Below are positions 1 to 8,767 of a DNA stretch of 64,000 bases, in pieces (the first letter of the stretch is position 1; the number at the start of each line of letters is the position of its first letter). The notes under the pieces were generated by a model. That model was not told where the DNA came from. It ran no database searches and was given only the letters and a program-made list of their open reading frames with translations. Position numbers and translations under genes: made by a program. The stretch is from contig JAEZKD010000125.1 in NCBI GenBank assembly GCA_023415655.1, positions 35,605-99,604 of the forward strand, read 5' to 3'. This DNA is from Bacillota bacterium. Lineage in GTDB: Bacteria > Bacillota > Clostridia > Lachnospirales > Lachnospiraceae.

Positions 1-2598
1 GCTTCCTTGAGGCAGGAGTACTCCTTGATTGAAGAAGAGTTGGCTCGCTTAAAACGAGGAGAATACTCCTTGGATGATTCCTTATTGCTATCAGCAAAAA
101 ATTACTTGCAGTCTCGATATCAAGTATCCGTAATGACTGGTATTGAATATTTAAATCAGCAACCGATTGATAATAGAAGTGAGCTACTAAGTAGAGTTAC
201 CTTCCTACCTTATTCCTTGATTATTACACAAGGTTATGAACAATGCTATCAAGATCTTAAGTTATACGGGAAAGAGTTTGATCAAGTTGTCATTCCAATG
301 ATCAATGGGCATGCCATTGATACGAATGAGATATCTTTGGATAACAAAGATATGATGCTTGTGTCAAAAGATCAAAGCTTACTCTATGATGACAAACGAT
401 TGGAACAAGAGAAATCACAGCTTCATAAACAATTAGAGGAGCTTTCTCACAAAATTAATCGTCTGGAGCAGCAAGAAGTTACGTATTCTGAAGATAAAGC
501 ATATATCCATATCTTTACTACTACTTCTTTAAAGGCGTATCAGAAAATCACGATTGAGAATCAAGAGACAATCTCAAGGTTGATGCAGGAAAAAGAAAAG
601 GAAAGAATGCTTTATCAAGAATTAGACTTAAGGAGCAAAGAACTATTGGCTTTGGATGATGATATGTCTTCACAATGTAAGGAGTTAGGTCTACTAAAAG
701 AGAGACTTCAACTCTTAGAGGAATTGACCATTCTGATGAAGCAAGTAGCTGAGTTATCCAAAGAGGAAGGGAATTATCAAAAGAAAGTAAAGCACCTAAT
801 GGAAGAGCTTATGGCTTGTAAAACAGCTTTACTAGGTGATAACAATAAATTACTTCAAGTTCGTCAACAAGAGGATCGTAAGAGGGAACGTCAACTTGAG
901 CTAGAGCAGTTATGGGAAAATAAATATAAGATGTTCTATCAAGAGGGAAGCTATAAACAACCAAATCTAACAATGGAAGAGATGATACAAAAGCTAAATG
1001 GCTATCTTCAGGTAATGCAGTCCAAATATACGGATTTGGAGGATAAGAATCGTTTGATAAATTCTTATGTCCAAGCAATGAATCGTTGTTTAAAGAGTAT
1101 AGAGAATCGTGGAATGTCAATAGCGAACCTAGAGACCCTGAAAGAGAGCGATTGTCTAAGGGAAACGAAGGAAGAAGAACTCAAAGCACTGCAAAGTCTA
1201 CTGAAAGATACGAATACTAAGTATCAAGAGGTGGAACGTCAACTTATTGAGAAAAAAGCAATTTATAGTCGATATGAAGGCATGACGGAACAAGCACGAA
1301 AGGTTTATGAAGAGAACTTTGGAGCTTATGTTGAACAGCCTATGGACGAAATTGATATAAAAACCTTTGCAAAGGAAGCAGAACAGAAAATAGCGGCAAT
1401 ACAAATCAAAGAAAAACAGGTTAAGGATGGATTGGTAGAATTATTGCGAACTGTGGATCAGTTTTCCTTTATTGCTAAGGATGTGGAGAGATTACTTCGT
1501 AATCGTGTAACTACGATAGAGGATACAGCATTTGAGGAGTTAGTGGTTTCTCCTTTACAATTGTTGAGCTCTTTTGAACACTTAGAGGCTTCCTGGTACC
1601 GTAATGAAAAAGAGAAGAAAGCAAAATTAGAGGAATTTATATTAAACAAGCAGAAGATGAACCAGTCATTGATTGCCTTGAATGCACATGGATTAGCACA
1701 AGAAATCGAAGCTAGTGTACGAGTACCTCAAACGTTTGAGGAAACTCAAACATTAATTCAATCTCTACTGCAAGTGAACGAATGCTTAGAATTAGAAAAG
1801 AATCGTATTCTAAGTAGTATTAAAGACATGCAAAACATTAAGGACAATTTTGAAAATCAGTGCTTACAACGTTGTATTCATATAAAGACTGAGTTAGAAC
1901 GTCTTCCAAAGTTATCTTGTATTACACTCGATAATGAGCAGATCCCAATGATTTCTCTTTCTATTCCTTATGTAAAAGAGGAGTTTTTAAAGGATAAAAT
2001 GTCGCAATACATTGATGAAATTGTAAATGGAACCGATGCCTTTTTAGACAGTCAAGAACGGTTAAAGTATATACGCAATGCGTTATCACTTAAAAAACTA
2101 TTTTCTGTCATTGTTACCGATATGAATGCAATAAAATTGAGCCTATATAAAAGAGAGCGTATCAAAGAACAGAGCCGTCATCTTCGTTATGAAGAAGCAG
2201 TTGGTAGTACGGGACAGTCCCAGGGTATTTATACGCAATTTTTAATTGCAATTATTACTTATATCTCCAATGTGAATTCACATCGTCTAGAGGATAAGGG
2301 ATTAAGAAAGGTTATCTTTATTGACAATCCATTTGGTGCTGCGAAGGACGTCTATATCTGGGAACCAATCTTTGAATTGTTGGAACAGAATAAGGTGCAG
2401 TTGATTGTACCTGCAAGAGGTACAACACCTGCGATTACAAGTCGATTTGATGTAAATTATATTTTGGGTCAGAAACTAATTAATCAACGTCAGCAGACCG
2501 TTGTAGTTGATTATCATAGCACCGTAAAGGCTAGAGAGACAGAATTCACTCCTTTGAAGTATGAACAGACAAGTTTCGACCTGTATAGTGGATCGTAA
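1..2598 (+). CDS. SMC-like coiled-coil ATPase, C-terminal part (5' end outside window)
   Basis: The frame is open from the first base, so the gene starts upstream and at least 865 residues are visible. Numbering from the TTG at 7, residues about 20-130 form a compact non-coiled region like an SMC hinge. Long Glu/Lys/Gln-rich coiled coil then runs to about residue 640. A C-terminal ATPase head follows, with an ABC-signature-like GSTGQSQG at about 733-740 and a Walker-B-like VIFIDNPFG at about 769-777, where Asn replaces the usual catalytic Glu. The Walker A head would lie upstream. The architecture is that of SMC/MukB/Rad50 proteins; from memory the C-terminus resembles the DUF3584 'chromosome segregation ATPase' family, which I cannot confirm. 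It could act in condensin-like chromosome work or plasmid/phage defence. Kleisin/KITE-type partners, if any, must lie left of the window; the genes to the right do not look like them. Confidence 0.75.
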   Translation, partial: ASLRQEYSLIEEELARLKRGEYSLDDSLLLSAKNYLQSRYQVSVMTGIEYLNQQPIDNRSELLSRVTFLPYSLIITQGYEQCYQDLKLYGKEFDQVVIPMINGHAIDTNEISLDNKDMMLVSKDQSLLYDDKRLEQEKSQLHKQLEELSHKINRLEQQEVTYSEDKAYIHIFTTTSLKAYQKITIENQETISRLMQEKEKERMLYQELDLRSKELLALDDDMSSQCKELGLLKERLQLLEELTILMKQVAELSKEEGNYQKKVKHLMEELMACKTALLGDNNKLLQVRQQEDRKRERQLELEQLWENKYKMFYQEGSYKQPNLTMEEMIQKLNGYLQVMQSKYTDLEDKNRLINSYVQAMNRCLKSIENRGMSIANLETLKESDCLRETKEEELKALQSLLKDTNTKYQEVERQLIEKKAIYSRYEGMTEQARKVYEENFGAYVEQPMDEIDIKTFAKEAEQKIAAIQIKEKQVKDGLVELLRTVDQFSFIAKDVERLLRNRVTTIEDTAFEELVVSPLQLLSSFEHLEASWYRNEKEKKAKLEEFILNKQKMNQSLIALNAHGLAQEIEASVRVPQTFEETQTLIQSLLQVNECLELEKNRILSSIKDMQNIKDNFENQCLQRCIHIKTELERLPKLSCITLDNEQIPMISLSIPYVKEEFLKDKMSQYIDEIVNGTDAFLDSQERLKYIRNALSLKKLFSVIVTDMNAIKLSLYKRERIKEQSRHLRYEEAVGSTGQSQGIYTQFLIAIITYISNVNSHRLEDKGLRKVIFIDNPFGAAKDVYIWEPIFELLEQNKVQLIVPARGTTPAITSRFDVNYILGQKLINQRQQTVVVDYHSTVKARETEFTPLKYEQTSFDLYSGS

Positions 2599-2670
2599 CG
2601 TTTTACTTGTGAAATAAGTCTTGTAATGTTAAGATGAGAGAAAAGAATGATCTGGAAGGAAGGGGAGCAT

Positions 2671-3390
2671 ATGCTTCAGTTGATTCATGTTCAAAAATCG
2701 TATCAAAAACATAAAGTAGTGGATGATTTATCGTTCTCTATACAACCAGGTGAAATCGTAGGCTTTATCGGCCCAAATGGAGCAGGAAAATCAACGACAG
2801 TATCTATGATTGCAACCCTAGTCCGACCAGATGAGGGTGAAATTCTTTTCCATGGTGAAAGTATTGTGAAGCATCCAGAACGAATCCGAAAAAGTCTTGG
2901 ATTCGTTCCTCAGGATATCGCATTGTATGAGTCTTTGACAGGATATGATAATCTACGTTTTTGGGCTAATGCATATCATGTGGATTCTAAACTTATGAAA
3001 GAGCGTATGAGTAAAGTTTGTGAAATGATTGGTTTTACAAAGGAGCTCTTAAAGAAAAAAGTGAAAAACTATTCTGGGGGAATGAAGCGAAGATTGAATA
3101 TTGGAGTTGCATTGTTACATTGTCCCGAGCTTGTTATCTTAGATGAACCTACGGTTGGTATTGATATTCAATCAAGAAAGCAAATCTTAGATGCAATTAG
3201 AAAACTAAAAGATGAAGGAACGGCTATTATCTATATTGGACATTACATGGAGGAGGTTTCAACTCTTTGTGATCGTGTTATCATGATGAATCAGGGGAAA
3301 TGCTTGCTCAATGCAAAGCTACCAGAGGCGTTAAGGATGCAAGGGAAAACCTATACTTTGGAGCAATTATATGAGCAAGTAAATAGTTAG
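2671..3390 (+). CDS. ABC transporter ATP-binding protein (ABC-2 drug/antibiotic type), no permease beside it
   Basis: This 239-residue ABC ATPase has Walker A GPNGAGKST near residue 38, signature YSGGMKRR, Walker B LVILDEPTVGID and an H-loop in IYIGHYMEE. Sequence style matches the CcmA/DrrA/NatA branch, which normally powers a separate ABC-2 permease. I start at the ATG at 2671 because AGGGGAG sits just before it; an in-frame ATG at 2647 has no ribosome site. The next gene, 98 bases on, is not a permease, and no ABC-2 permease occurs elsewhere in the window. It may serve a permease encoded elsewhere, or the partner may have been lost. The family call is secure; the substrate is unknown. Confidence 0.9.
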   Translation: MLQLIHVQKSYQKHKVVDDLSFSIQPGEIVGFIGPNGAGKSTTVSMIATLVRPDEGEILFHGESIVKHPERIRKSLGFVPQDIALYESLTGYDNLRFWANAYHVDSKLMKERMSKVCEMIGFTKELLKKKVKNYSGGMKRRLNIGVALLHCPELVILDEPTVGIDIQSRKQILDAIRKLKDEGTAIIYIGHYMEEVSTLCDRVIMMNQGKCLLNAKLPEALRMQGKTYTLEQLYEQVNS

Positions 3391-3488
3391 ATACATCTTA
3401 TCACGAACTAAGAGGACATCCATGCTTAGAAAGACCACTAAGAGTATTCCTTATTCTTGGTGAAAATAGTTGTTGTGGGGGAACAAGA

Positions 3489-5636
3489 ATGGAAAAATAT
3501 AAGACTATCGTTCAAATTGAAAAGATAAAAAAATGTTTAGAAGAAGGAAAATGCACCGAAGCACTAGAGGTTGCGGAAAAGGTTGATAAAAAGAGAATAA
3601 AAAATGTATCTGATTTAGGAATTGTTGCAGAAAGCTACTTTCAAAATCAACGATATGAAACAGCCAAAGAACTTTTTTTAAGAATTTATGAAAAGAGTCG
3701 CTCTAGAAGAGTAGTTGCGCAATTGGTTCATTTGTCCATTCGATTGGAGGAGATCAATGAGGCAGAGGACTATTTGGAGGAATTCATTGAAATCGCCCCT
3801 TTGGATTTTTATCAGTACATATTTCGTTATAGTATTGATAAGTTAAAGAAGATGCCTCTGGTGAAACTAATTGAAGACCTCGAAGAGCTTAAGAAAGCAG
3901 AATATATTGAGAGTTGGGCTTATGAACTTGCGAAACTGTATCATAAGGCTGGCTTAAAGGATAGATGCATTGCAGAATGTAACGATATTATTCTTTGGTT
4001 TGGGGAAGGGGATTATGTGGAACGTGCAAGAGCACTTAGAGCATATTATCTAGGTGAATTAGATCCTACCCTTTTTACAGAAGAAAAAGAAGTTATAAAA
4101 AAGAAACAAGAACCAAAAGAAGTAGAAAAGCAAGAGGCTGAAGGCATGGAATCAATAGCCGTAGAGAATTCTTCTGAGGATGAAGTGGAAAAAGATGATG
4201 ATATGAATGAAGAGTTTCCACCAGATACTATGAATTATCAGGAAAGTCATGACACCATGAATTCGGAGGATATGGAAGAAGTTTTATTACATGATGATAC
4301 AAATAATGATTCTAAGATGATATCTATGTCAACTGACGAGGAAGATGAGATTAGTTTGGCAGTTGCTCAGGTGATTGATCAGATATTTGAGGGCAATGGT
4401 ATAGAAAATAGTCCTGAAGCAGAAACTCAAAGTAAAGAAGAAAGTGAATGGGAAGTAAATAAAGTTCAGAATCAAGAGGCAATTAATGCAGCAGATACTC
4501 AGAGTGAGGAACAACAGAGTATCAATTCCATCTCTGTAGATAGTATAAATGAAGATAGAATAAATGAAGATAGTATAAAAGAAGATAATATAAAAGAAGA
4601 TAGTATAGAAACGAGAGCTCAAAGTCAGGATGATGAGAACTCAGAAGAACGATATAGTCATGAGAAAGAAGATACGTTATTAAGCTCACTAGATGCTCCA
4701 GAGAAAGACAGTAGGGTACAACAAAATATTTCCTCTGAAGACTTTAAAGAGAATGAAAAAATAGAAGACATCTCTAATAACGAAGAACACAAGCAATCCA
4801 TGCAAAAAAAACTACAGAAAAAGATTCAGTTAAAGGCGATAACCAATGAACAGTTGCTTGGTGAGGAAGCTGAGGATTTATTATCCTACCTTCAACAAAG
4901 ACAAATTAATCTTGCTGATATCTTTGGATATTTTGTGCGAAATGAGTCGGTGCAAAAACAATTAGTACGAAGTATTGATCAAGCATTAGCACAAAAAAGT
5001 AGTAGCATCAATCTAATTATAACTGGTGAAGAAAAGAGTGGAAAAACAAGACTTAGTAAATGCATTGCTAAATTGCTGTATCGAATGAATTTGGTAGCAT
5101 CCACTAAGGTAGCATTAGTGGATGGAGAAAAATTAAATTCCATTCCTATGTTATCCAAAAAAGAGCAGCTATCAGATTGTGTTATGGTAATTGAACGTGC
5201 TGGAAGAATGACCAAGGACACCATTCGAACTCTAATCAAGTTAAGGGAAGAGCTACATGGGCATGTTGTAATTATTTTAGAGGATACTAGAGAAAATATA
5301 AATCATTTGTTAAGAGAGAATTCTTTCATGAATGGTGTATTTAATAATCGAATTCATCTTCCTAAGTATACGTTAGAGGATTATATGGGCTTTGCGTATG
5401 ATTATATTAGCGAGAAAGAGTTTGAGATTGAAAGAGAAGCCTACATTGCATTGCAAAATGATTTCTCAACTTTAATGATGAAAAAAAGAGAAAATACATT
5501 GACTGCAATTTTCTCTTGTCTTGATCAAATTATGTGTAAAACTGAAAAACGAAGTGCGGCAAATTTGAAAACTATGACCGAAACAGGTCAGTTTGGAATT
5601 GCTGAACTTATGGTAATTAAAAAAGAAGATCTTTAA
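3489..5636 (+). CDS. Protein with helical-repeat N-terminus, acidic linker and AAA-like C-terminal domain
   Basis: This 715-residue protein has three parts. Residues 1-190 are helical and look TPR-like (pairs such as CTEALEVAEKV and YETAKELFLRIYEKS). Residues about 195-450 are an acidic, low-complexity linker with a 15-base tandem repeat. Residues about 455-715 resemble an AAA-type domain: Walker A GEEKSGKT at 513-520, a degenerate Walker B VMVIERAG near 565 with no DE pair, then a helical lid like that of SpoVK/CbxX proteins. No signal peptide or membrane segment is visible. GGGG upstream of the ATG at 3489 gives a fair ribosome site. A regulatory or scaffold ATPase is my guess, and hydrolysis may be impaired. 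The stop overlaps the convergent gene by four bases. Confidence 0.7.
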   Translation: MEKYKTIVQIEKIKKCLEEGKCTEALEVAEKVDKKRIKNVSDLGIVAESYFQNQRYETAKELFLRIYEKSRSRRVVAQLVHLSIRLEEINEAEDYLEEFIEIAPLDFYQYIFRYSIDKLKKMPLVKLIEDLEELKKAEYIESWAYELAKLYHKAGLKDRCIAECNDIILWFGEGDYVERARALRAYYLGELDPTLFTEEKEVIKKKQEPKEVEKQEAEGMESIAVENSSEDEVEKDDDMNEEFPPDTMNYQESHDTMNSEDMEEVLLHDDTNNDSKMISMSTDEEDEISLAVAQVIDQIFEGNGIENSPEAETQSKEESEWEVNKVQNQEAINAADTQSEEQQSINSISVDSINEDRINEDSIKEDNIKEDSIETRAQSQDDENSEERYSHEKEDTLLSSLDAPEKDSRVQQNISSEDFKENEKIEDISNNEEHKQSMQKKLQKKIQLKAITNEQLLGEEAEDLLSYLQQRQINLADIFGYFVRNESVQKQLVRSIDQALAQKSSSINLIITGEEKSGKTRLSKCIAKLLYRMNLVASTKVALVDGEKLNSIPMLSKKEQLSDCVMVIERAGRMTKDTIRTLIKLREELHGHVVIILEDTRENINHLLRENSFMNGVFNNRIHLPKYTLEDYMGFAYDYISEKEFEIEREAYIALQNDFSTLMMKKRENTLTAIFSCLDQIMCKTEKRSAANLKTMTETGQFGIAELMVIKKEDL
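4539..4613 (+). repeat. Five-copy 15-bp in-frame tandem repeat
   Basis: Five consecutive 15-base units begin with variants of GATAGTATAAATGAA; the last unit diverges at its end. Each encodes a D-S-I-N/K-E-like pentapeptide in the acidic linker of the 3489-5636 protein. Because the unit is a multiple of three, copy number can change without frameshift. Confidence 0.9.
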
Positions 5637-5974
5637 ATTTTGAATTTTAATCGAATATCATTTTTTAGCCTTTGCCCTCCCTTAGATTCTACATTTTTTG
5701 AAATATTAAGTATGTAGGATTCATTCTGGGCATAGGCTTCCAATGGCTCAATTTCAATACAATTATTAATTGCATCATAACGAATCGCTGTTTTTAATGG
5801 GGATTCGTTTGTTGTTGTTACGTAAAGATTCATATTATTCACTGTGGCTGGATTCAATGGTGCAGTGAATTTAATTTTCCATAAGAAATTTCCAGTTTTA
5901 TATTTCATGTCTTGCTTGACGAGAGTCTCAGTACCGCCAGACATAGATTCGATTTGGATATAATTTGACGCCAT
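5633..5974 (-). CDS. Small Ig-like (SbsA/Big_5-type) domain protein
   Basis: This 113-residue protein has no obvious signal peptide or membrane segment. A beta-rich pattern (FLWKIKFTAPLNPATVNN, then MNLYVTTTN and ESYILNISKNVESKGG, ending LKNDIRLKFKI) matches the Ig-like fold seen once per repeat in SbsA/Big_5 proteins, where 'F..PLDP.TVN...YV' and 'Y.L.I...V.S..G..L' recur. I start at ATG 5974 because AGGTGAT precedes it; an ATG seven codons earlier lacks a site. A free-standing intracellular copy of a normally surface domain is unusual. It converges on the preceding gene with a four-base overlap and is divergent from the flavin reductase. Function unknown. Confidence 0.7.
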   Translation of the reverse strand: MASNYIQIESMSGGTETLVKQDMKYKTGNFLWKIKFTAPLNPATVNNMNLYVTTTNESPLKTAIRYDAINNCIEIEPLEAYAQNESYILNISKNVESKGGQRLKNDIRLKFKI

Positions 5975-6064
5975 AGAATCACCTCGCATTCTCATGTATT
6001 TTGGATTATTATACTATATTTTTAAGCTTTTTAAAACTATATTTGCAAGAAAGAAGGACTTTTT

Positions 6065-6640
6065 ATGGAAAAAGTACAATTTAAACCAGGGAATATGTTG
6101 TATCCACTGCCAGCAGTTATGGTGAGCTGTTGTGATGAAAAAGGGAACAATAATATTATAACAGTTGCTTGGTGCGGAACTGTATGTACAAATCCACCTA
6201 TGGTTTCCGTTTCTATACGACCAGAACGTTACTCTTATGAGCTAATAAAGAATACAAAAGAGTTTGTAATAAATCTAACAACGGAAGAGCTTGTCAAGGC
6301 ATGTGATTACTGTGGAGTTCGATCAGGAAGGGATGTGGACAAATTCAAAGAGATGCATTTGACACCAGTTAAGGGAACACAAGTAAATGCACCGATCATT
6401 GAGGAATCTCCAGTTAACATTGAATGTAGATTAAGAGAAATCATATCTCTTGGCTCTCATGATATGTTTTTAGCTGATGTTGTAGCAGTCAATGTTAGCA
6501 AACAATTCTTTGCAGAGAACGGCAAATTTGAGTTAAATGAAGCCAAGCCAGTTGTATATTCTCATGGTCAGTACTATGGGATTGGTAATCTCCTTGGTTC
6601 CTTTGGTTATTCTGTACGGAAGAAAAAAAAGAAGAAATAA
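6065..6640 (+). CDS. Flavin reductase-like FMN-binding protein
   Basis: This 191-residue protein has the split-barrel flavin-reductase fold. The N-terminal PLPAVMVSCCDEKGNNNI segment, the TNPPMVSVSIRPERYSY block and the NLTTEEL segment are typical of flavoredoxin-type proteins. Such proteins bind FMN and act in electron transfer or supply reduced flavin in anaerobes. The C-terminus ends in a basic run, RKKKKKK, encoded by an A-rich tract. It is followed by the shikimate-kinase-like gene 12 bases on, whose ribosome site begins at this stop codon, so the two are probably cotranscribed. Substrate and partner cannot be told from sequence. Confidence 0.85.
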   Translation: MEKVQFKPGNMLYPLPAVMVSCCDEKGNNNIITVAWCGTVCTNPPMVSVSIRPERYSYELIKNTKEFVINLTTEELVKACDYCGVRSGRDVDKFKEMHLTPVKGTQVNAPIIEESPVNIECRLREIISLGSHDMFLADVVAVNVSKQFFAENGKFELNEAKPVVYSHGQYYGIGNLLGSFGYSVRKKKKKK

Positions 6641-6651
6641 TGGAGGGAGAT

Positions 6652-7158
6652 ATGATCAGCAAAAATATTGTGCTCATTGGAATGCCAGGAGCGGGGAAAA
6701 GTACTATTGGTGTTATACTAGCGAAAGTGTTAGGATATCAGTTTATTGATACAGATTTACTCATACAAAAGAGGGAAAAGCGATTACTCAAAGATATTAT
6801 AAAAGAAGATGGATTGGAACGTTTTATTCAAATTGAGAATGAAGTCAATGCATCTTTGACGACCACTCAATCCATAATTGCAACCGGGGGAAGTGTCATT
6901 TATGGAAAAGAGGCAATGGAGCATCTTCGTGAAATTGGTACTATTGTTTATCTAAAACTCACCTATCGTACCATTAGTATGCGATTGGGAAATATACGTC
7001 AAAGAGGAGTCGTATTGAAGGAAGGTCAAGATCTGGCTGGACTTTATGAGGAGCGTTGTCCTTTATATGAAAAATATGCAGATTTTGTAGTAGATTGTGA
7101 AAATATGGATATGGAATCAGCTATGGAGATGATACTTCAAAAGCTAAACGGGAAGTAG
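6652..7158 (+). CDS. Shikimate-kinase-like P-loop kinase lacking the shikimate-binding Arg
   Basis: This 168-residue protein has the shikimate kinase plan: Walker A GMPGAGKST at 10-18, DTD at 33-35, an ATGGS turn at 77-81 and a lid region near 112-125. I start at 6652 because GGAGGGA precedes it; the ATG at 6640 overlaps the previous stop and has no site. Two substrate features are altered. The family FRxxE motif reads FIQIE at 58-62, removing the Arg that holds shikimate, and GGG reads GGS. The lid RPLL motif is absent; the region reads IRQRGVV. I therefore infer a paralogous kinase or unknown substrate, although annotation pipelines would call it aroK. No other aromatic-pathway gene adjoins it; the trp operon lies 23 kb away. 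Confidence 0.75.
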   Translation: MISKNIVLIGMPGAGKSTIGVILAKVLGYQFIDTDLLIQKREKRLLKDIIKEDGLERFIQIENEVNASLTTTQSIIATGGSVIYGKEAMEHLREIGTIVYLKLTYRTISMRLGNIRQRGVVLKEGQDLAGLYEERCPLYEKYADFVVDCENMDMESAMEMILQKLNGK

Positions 7159-7229
7159 AATGGATGTTCTCTTTCTGGCTTAAGTACGTTTAAATATAGT
7201 TAATATCAGTGTTTTGGGTTAAAAAATCA

Positions 7230-7257
7230 TTTACAAATACAATCTTTGTGTTATAAT
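7230..7257 (+). promoter_or_regulatory. Probable promoter for murA
   Basis: TTTACA at 7230-7235 and TATAAT at 7252-7257 are separated by 16 bases. The start codon follows about 115 bases downstream, leaving a leader in which I recognise no regulatory RNA. Confidence 0.6.
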
Positions 7258-7371
7258 CAAATGTAGATATCAAATTATACAAATAAGGAACGCAGTTTAT
7301 GTGCAATATTTCTAAAACACGAGACTCAAGCGTTATATATAACTGCATAAATAATTAATTCGAGGTGTGCA

Positions 7372-8670
7372 ATGAAGCAGTATATTATAAAAGGCGGAAA
7401 AGCCTTGGCTGGTGAGGTTACTATAGGTGGTGCAAAAAATGCAGCACTAGGTATTATAGCAGCTGCAGTTATGACGGACGAAACCGTAACTATAGAGAAT
7501 TTACCTGATGTTAGTGACATTAGTGTTTTATTACAGGCGATAGAAGTGATTGGAGCAAAGGTAGAACGAATTGATCGACATACAGTTAAAATCTGTGGTG
7601 GAACGATCCATTCCAATCGCATTGATGATGATTTTATAAGAAGAATTCGTGCCTCCTATTATCTTTTAGGAGCTTTACTAGGCAAATACAATCAAGCAGC
7701 AGTAGCTTTACCTGGTGGTTGTAACATTGGAAGTCGTCCATTTGAACAACATATCAAGGGATTTGAAGCATTAGGTGCTGAAACTAAAATTCAACATGGA
7801 TTAATTTGTGCGAAAGCAAAAAAATTAACCGGTAGTCATATCTATCTAGATATTGTTAGTGTTGGTGCAACGATTAATATCATGCTAGCAGCAGCCTTAG
7901 CAGAAGGGCAAACCGTTATTGAGAATGCAGCGAAGGAACCACATATCGTGGATGCAGCAAACTTCTTAAATAGTATGGGTGCTAATATCAAGGGTGCAGG
8001 TACTGATGTTATTCGTATCAAAGGTGTATCAAAGTTACATGGTAGTACCTACTCTATTATTCCAGATCAGATTGAAGCCGGTACTTTTATGTGCGCAGCT
8101 GCAGCAACAAGAGGAGATGTTACAATCAAGAATGTAATTCCAAAGCATATGGAAGCAATTACTGCTAAACTTGTAGAAATTGGATGTGAAGTAGAAGAAT
8201 TCGATGATGCTTTGCGAGTTGTTGCGTCCAAGAGATTGGGACATACACAAGTAAAAACATTGACTTATCCAGGATTTCCAACGGATATGCAACCTCAGAT
8301 GACGGCTGTATTAGCAATGTCTACTGGGACAAGCATAGTAACTGAAACAATCTTTGAGAATAGATTTAAGTATGTCGATGAGCTTGTGAGAATGGGAGCA
8401 TCGATTAAGGTTGAAGGAAATACTGCTATTATTACTGGGACACAAGACTTGACTGGTGCAAGTGTTGGAGCTACTGATTTGCGTGCAGGAGCTGCATTAG
8501 TTATTGCAGGTTTAGCAGCAGAAGGTGTTACTACAGTGGAGCAGGTAGAATTCGTAGAACGCGGTTACGAAGATTTTGAGCTTAAATTACGTGAGCTCGG
8601 TGCAACAATCGAAAAAGTCGATAGTGAAGATGAAAAATCAGTTCGTAAAGCAAAATTAAAGATTGGCTAA
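7372..8670 (+). CDS. murA: UDP-N-acetylglucosamine 1-carboxyvinyltransferase (MurA)
   Basis: This enzyme transfers the enolpyruvyl group of PEP to UDP-GlcNAc, the first committed step of peptidoglycan synthesis in the cytoplasm. The 432-residue length is normal. Visible hallmarks are the substrate Lys-Asn pair in GGAKNAAL (K22, N23) and the active-site loop LPGGCNIGSRP with the catalytic Cys at 117, the residue attacked by fosfomycin. A Cys rather than Asp here predicts ordinary fosfomycin sensitivity of the enzyme. The start ATG has GAGGTG upstream. The gene has its own promoter and a strong terminator, so it looks monocistronic. Firmicutes often carry two MurA copies; which one this is cannot be told here. 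Confidence 0.97.
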   Translation: MKQYIIKGGKALAGEVTIGGAKNAALGIIAAAVMTDETVTIENLPDVSDISVLLQAIEVIGAKVERIDRHTVKICGGTIHSNRIDDDFIRRIRASYYLLGALLGKYNQAAVALPGGCNIGSRPFEQHIKGFEALGAETKIQHGLICAKAKKLTGSHIYLDIVSVGATINIMLAAALAEGQTVIENAAKEPHIVDAANFLNSMGANIKGAGTDVIRIKGVSKLHGSTYSIIPDQIEAGTFMCAAAATRGDVTIKNVIPKHMEAITAKLVEIGCEVEEFDDALRVVASKRLGHTQVKTLTYPGFPTDMQPQMTAVLAMSTGTSIVTETIFENRFKYVDELVRMGASIKVEGNTAIITGTQDLTGASVGATDLRAGAALVIAGLAAEGVTTVEQVEFVERGYEDFELKLRELGATIEKVDSEDEKSVRKAKLKIG

Positions 8671-8672
8671 TT

Positions 8673-8711
8673 AAAAAGTCATGTCAGAAGATTTCTGACA
8701 TGACTTTTTTT
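8673..8711 (+). terminator. Rho-independent terminator of murA
   Basis: A perfect 17-bp stem (arms 8673-8689 and 8693-8709, core GTCATGTCAGAA) with a three-base loop runs into a T tract. It begins two bases after the murA stop codon. Confidence 0.95.
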
Positions 8712-8767
8712 AATTCATAGGAAACTTCATTTCCTATGAATTAAAAATGCCCTAAAAAACAGGGCAA
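8711..8767. repeat. Short dispersed hairpin repeat, copy A
   Basis: This 57-base unit has 55 identical bases in the copy at 30375-30431. It holds two hairpins: AATTCATAGGAAA pairing with TTTCCTATGAATT, and TGCCCT pairing with AGGGCA. It starts in the T tract of the murA terminator, and copy B starts in the T tract of the Trp T-box terminator. Downstream (8768-8866) there is a further stem in which GAACAAAGTGTGC near 8798 pairs with GCACACTTTGTTC just before the HD-GYP stop codon; that part is not shared in sequence with copy B. Confidence 0.85.

Noticed and set aside
3422..3463. Tiny ORF between the ABC ATPase and the TPR-AAA gene, considered as a permease relic
   Set aside because: Only 13 codons with no membrane-like sequence; no sign of a decayed ABC-2 permease.
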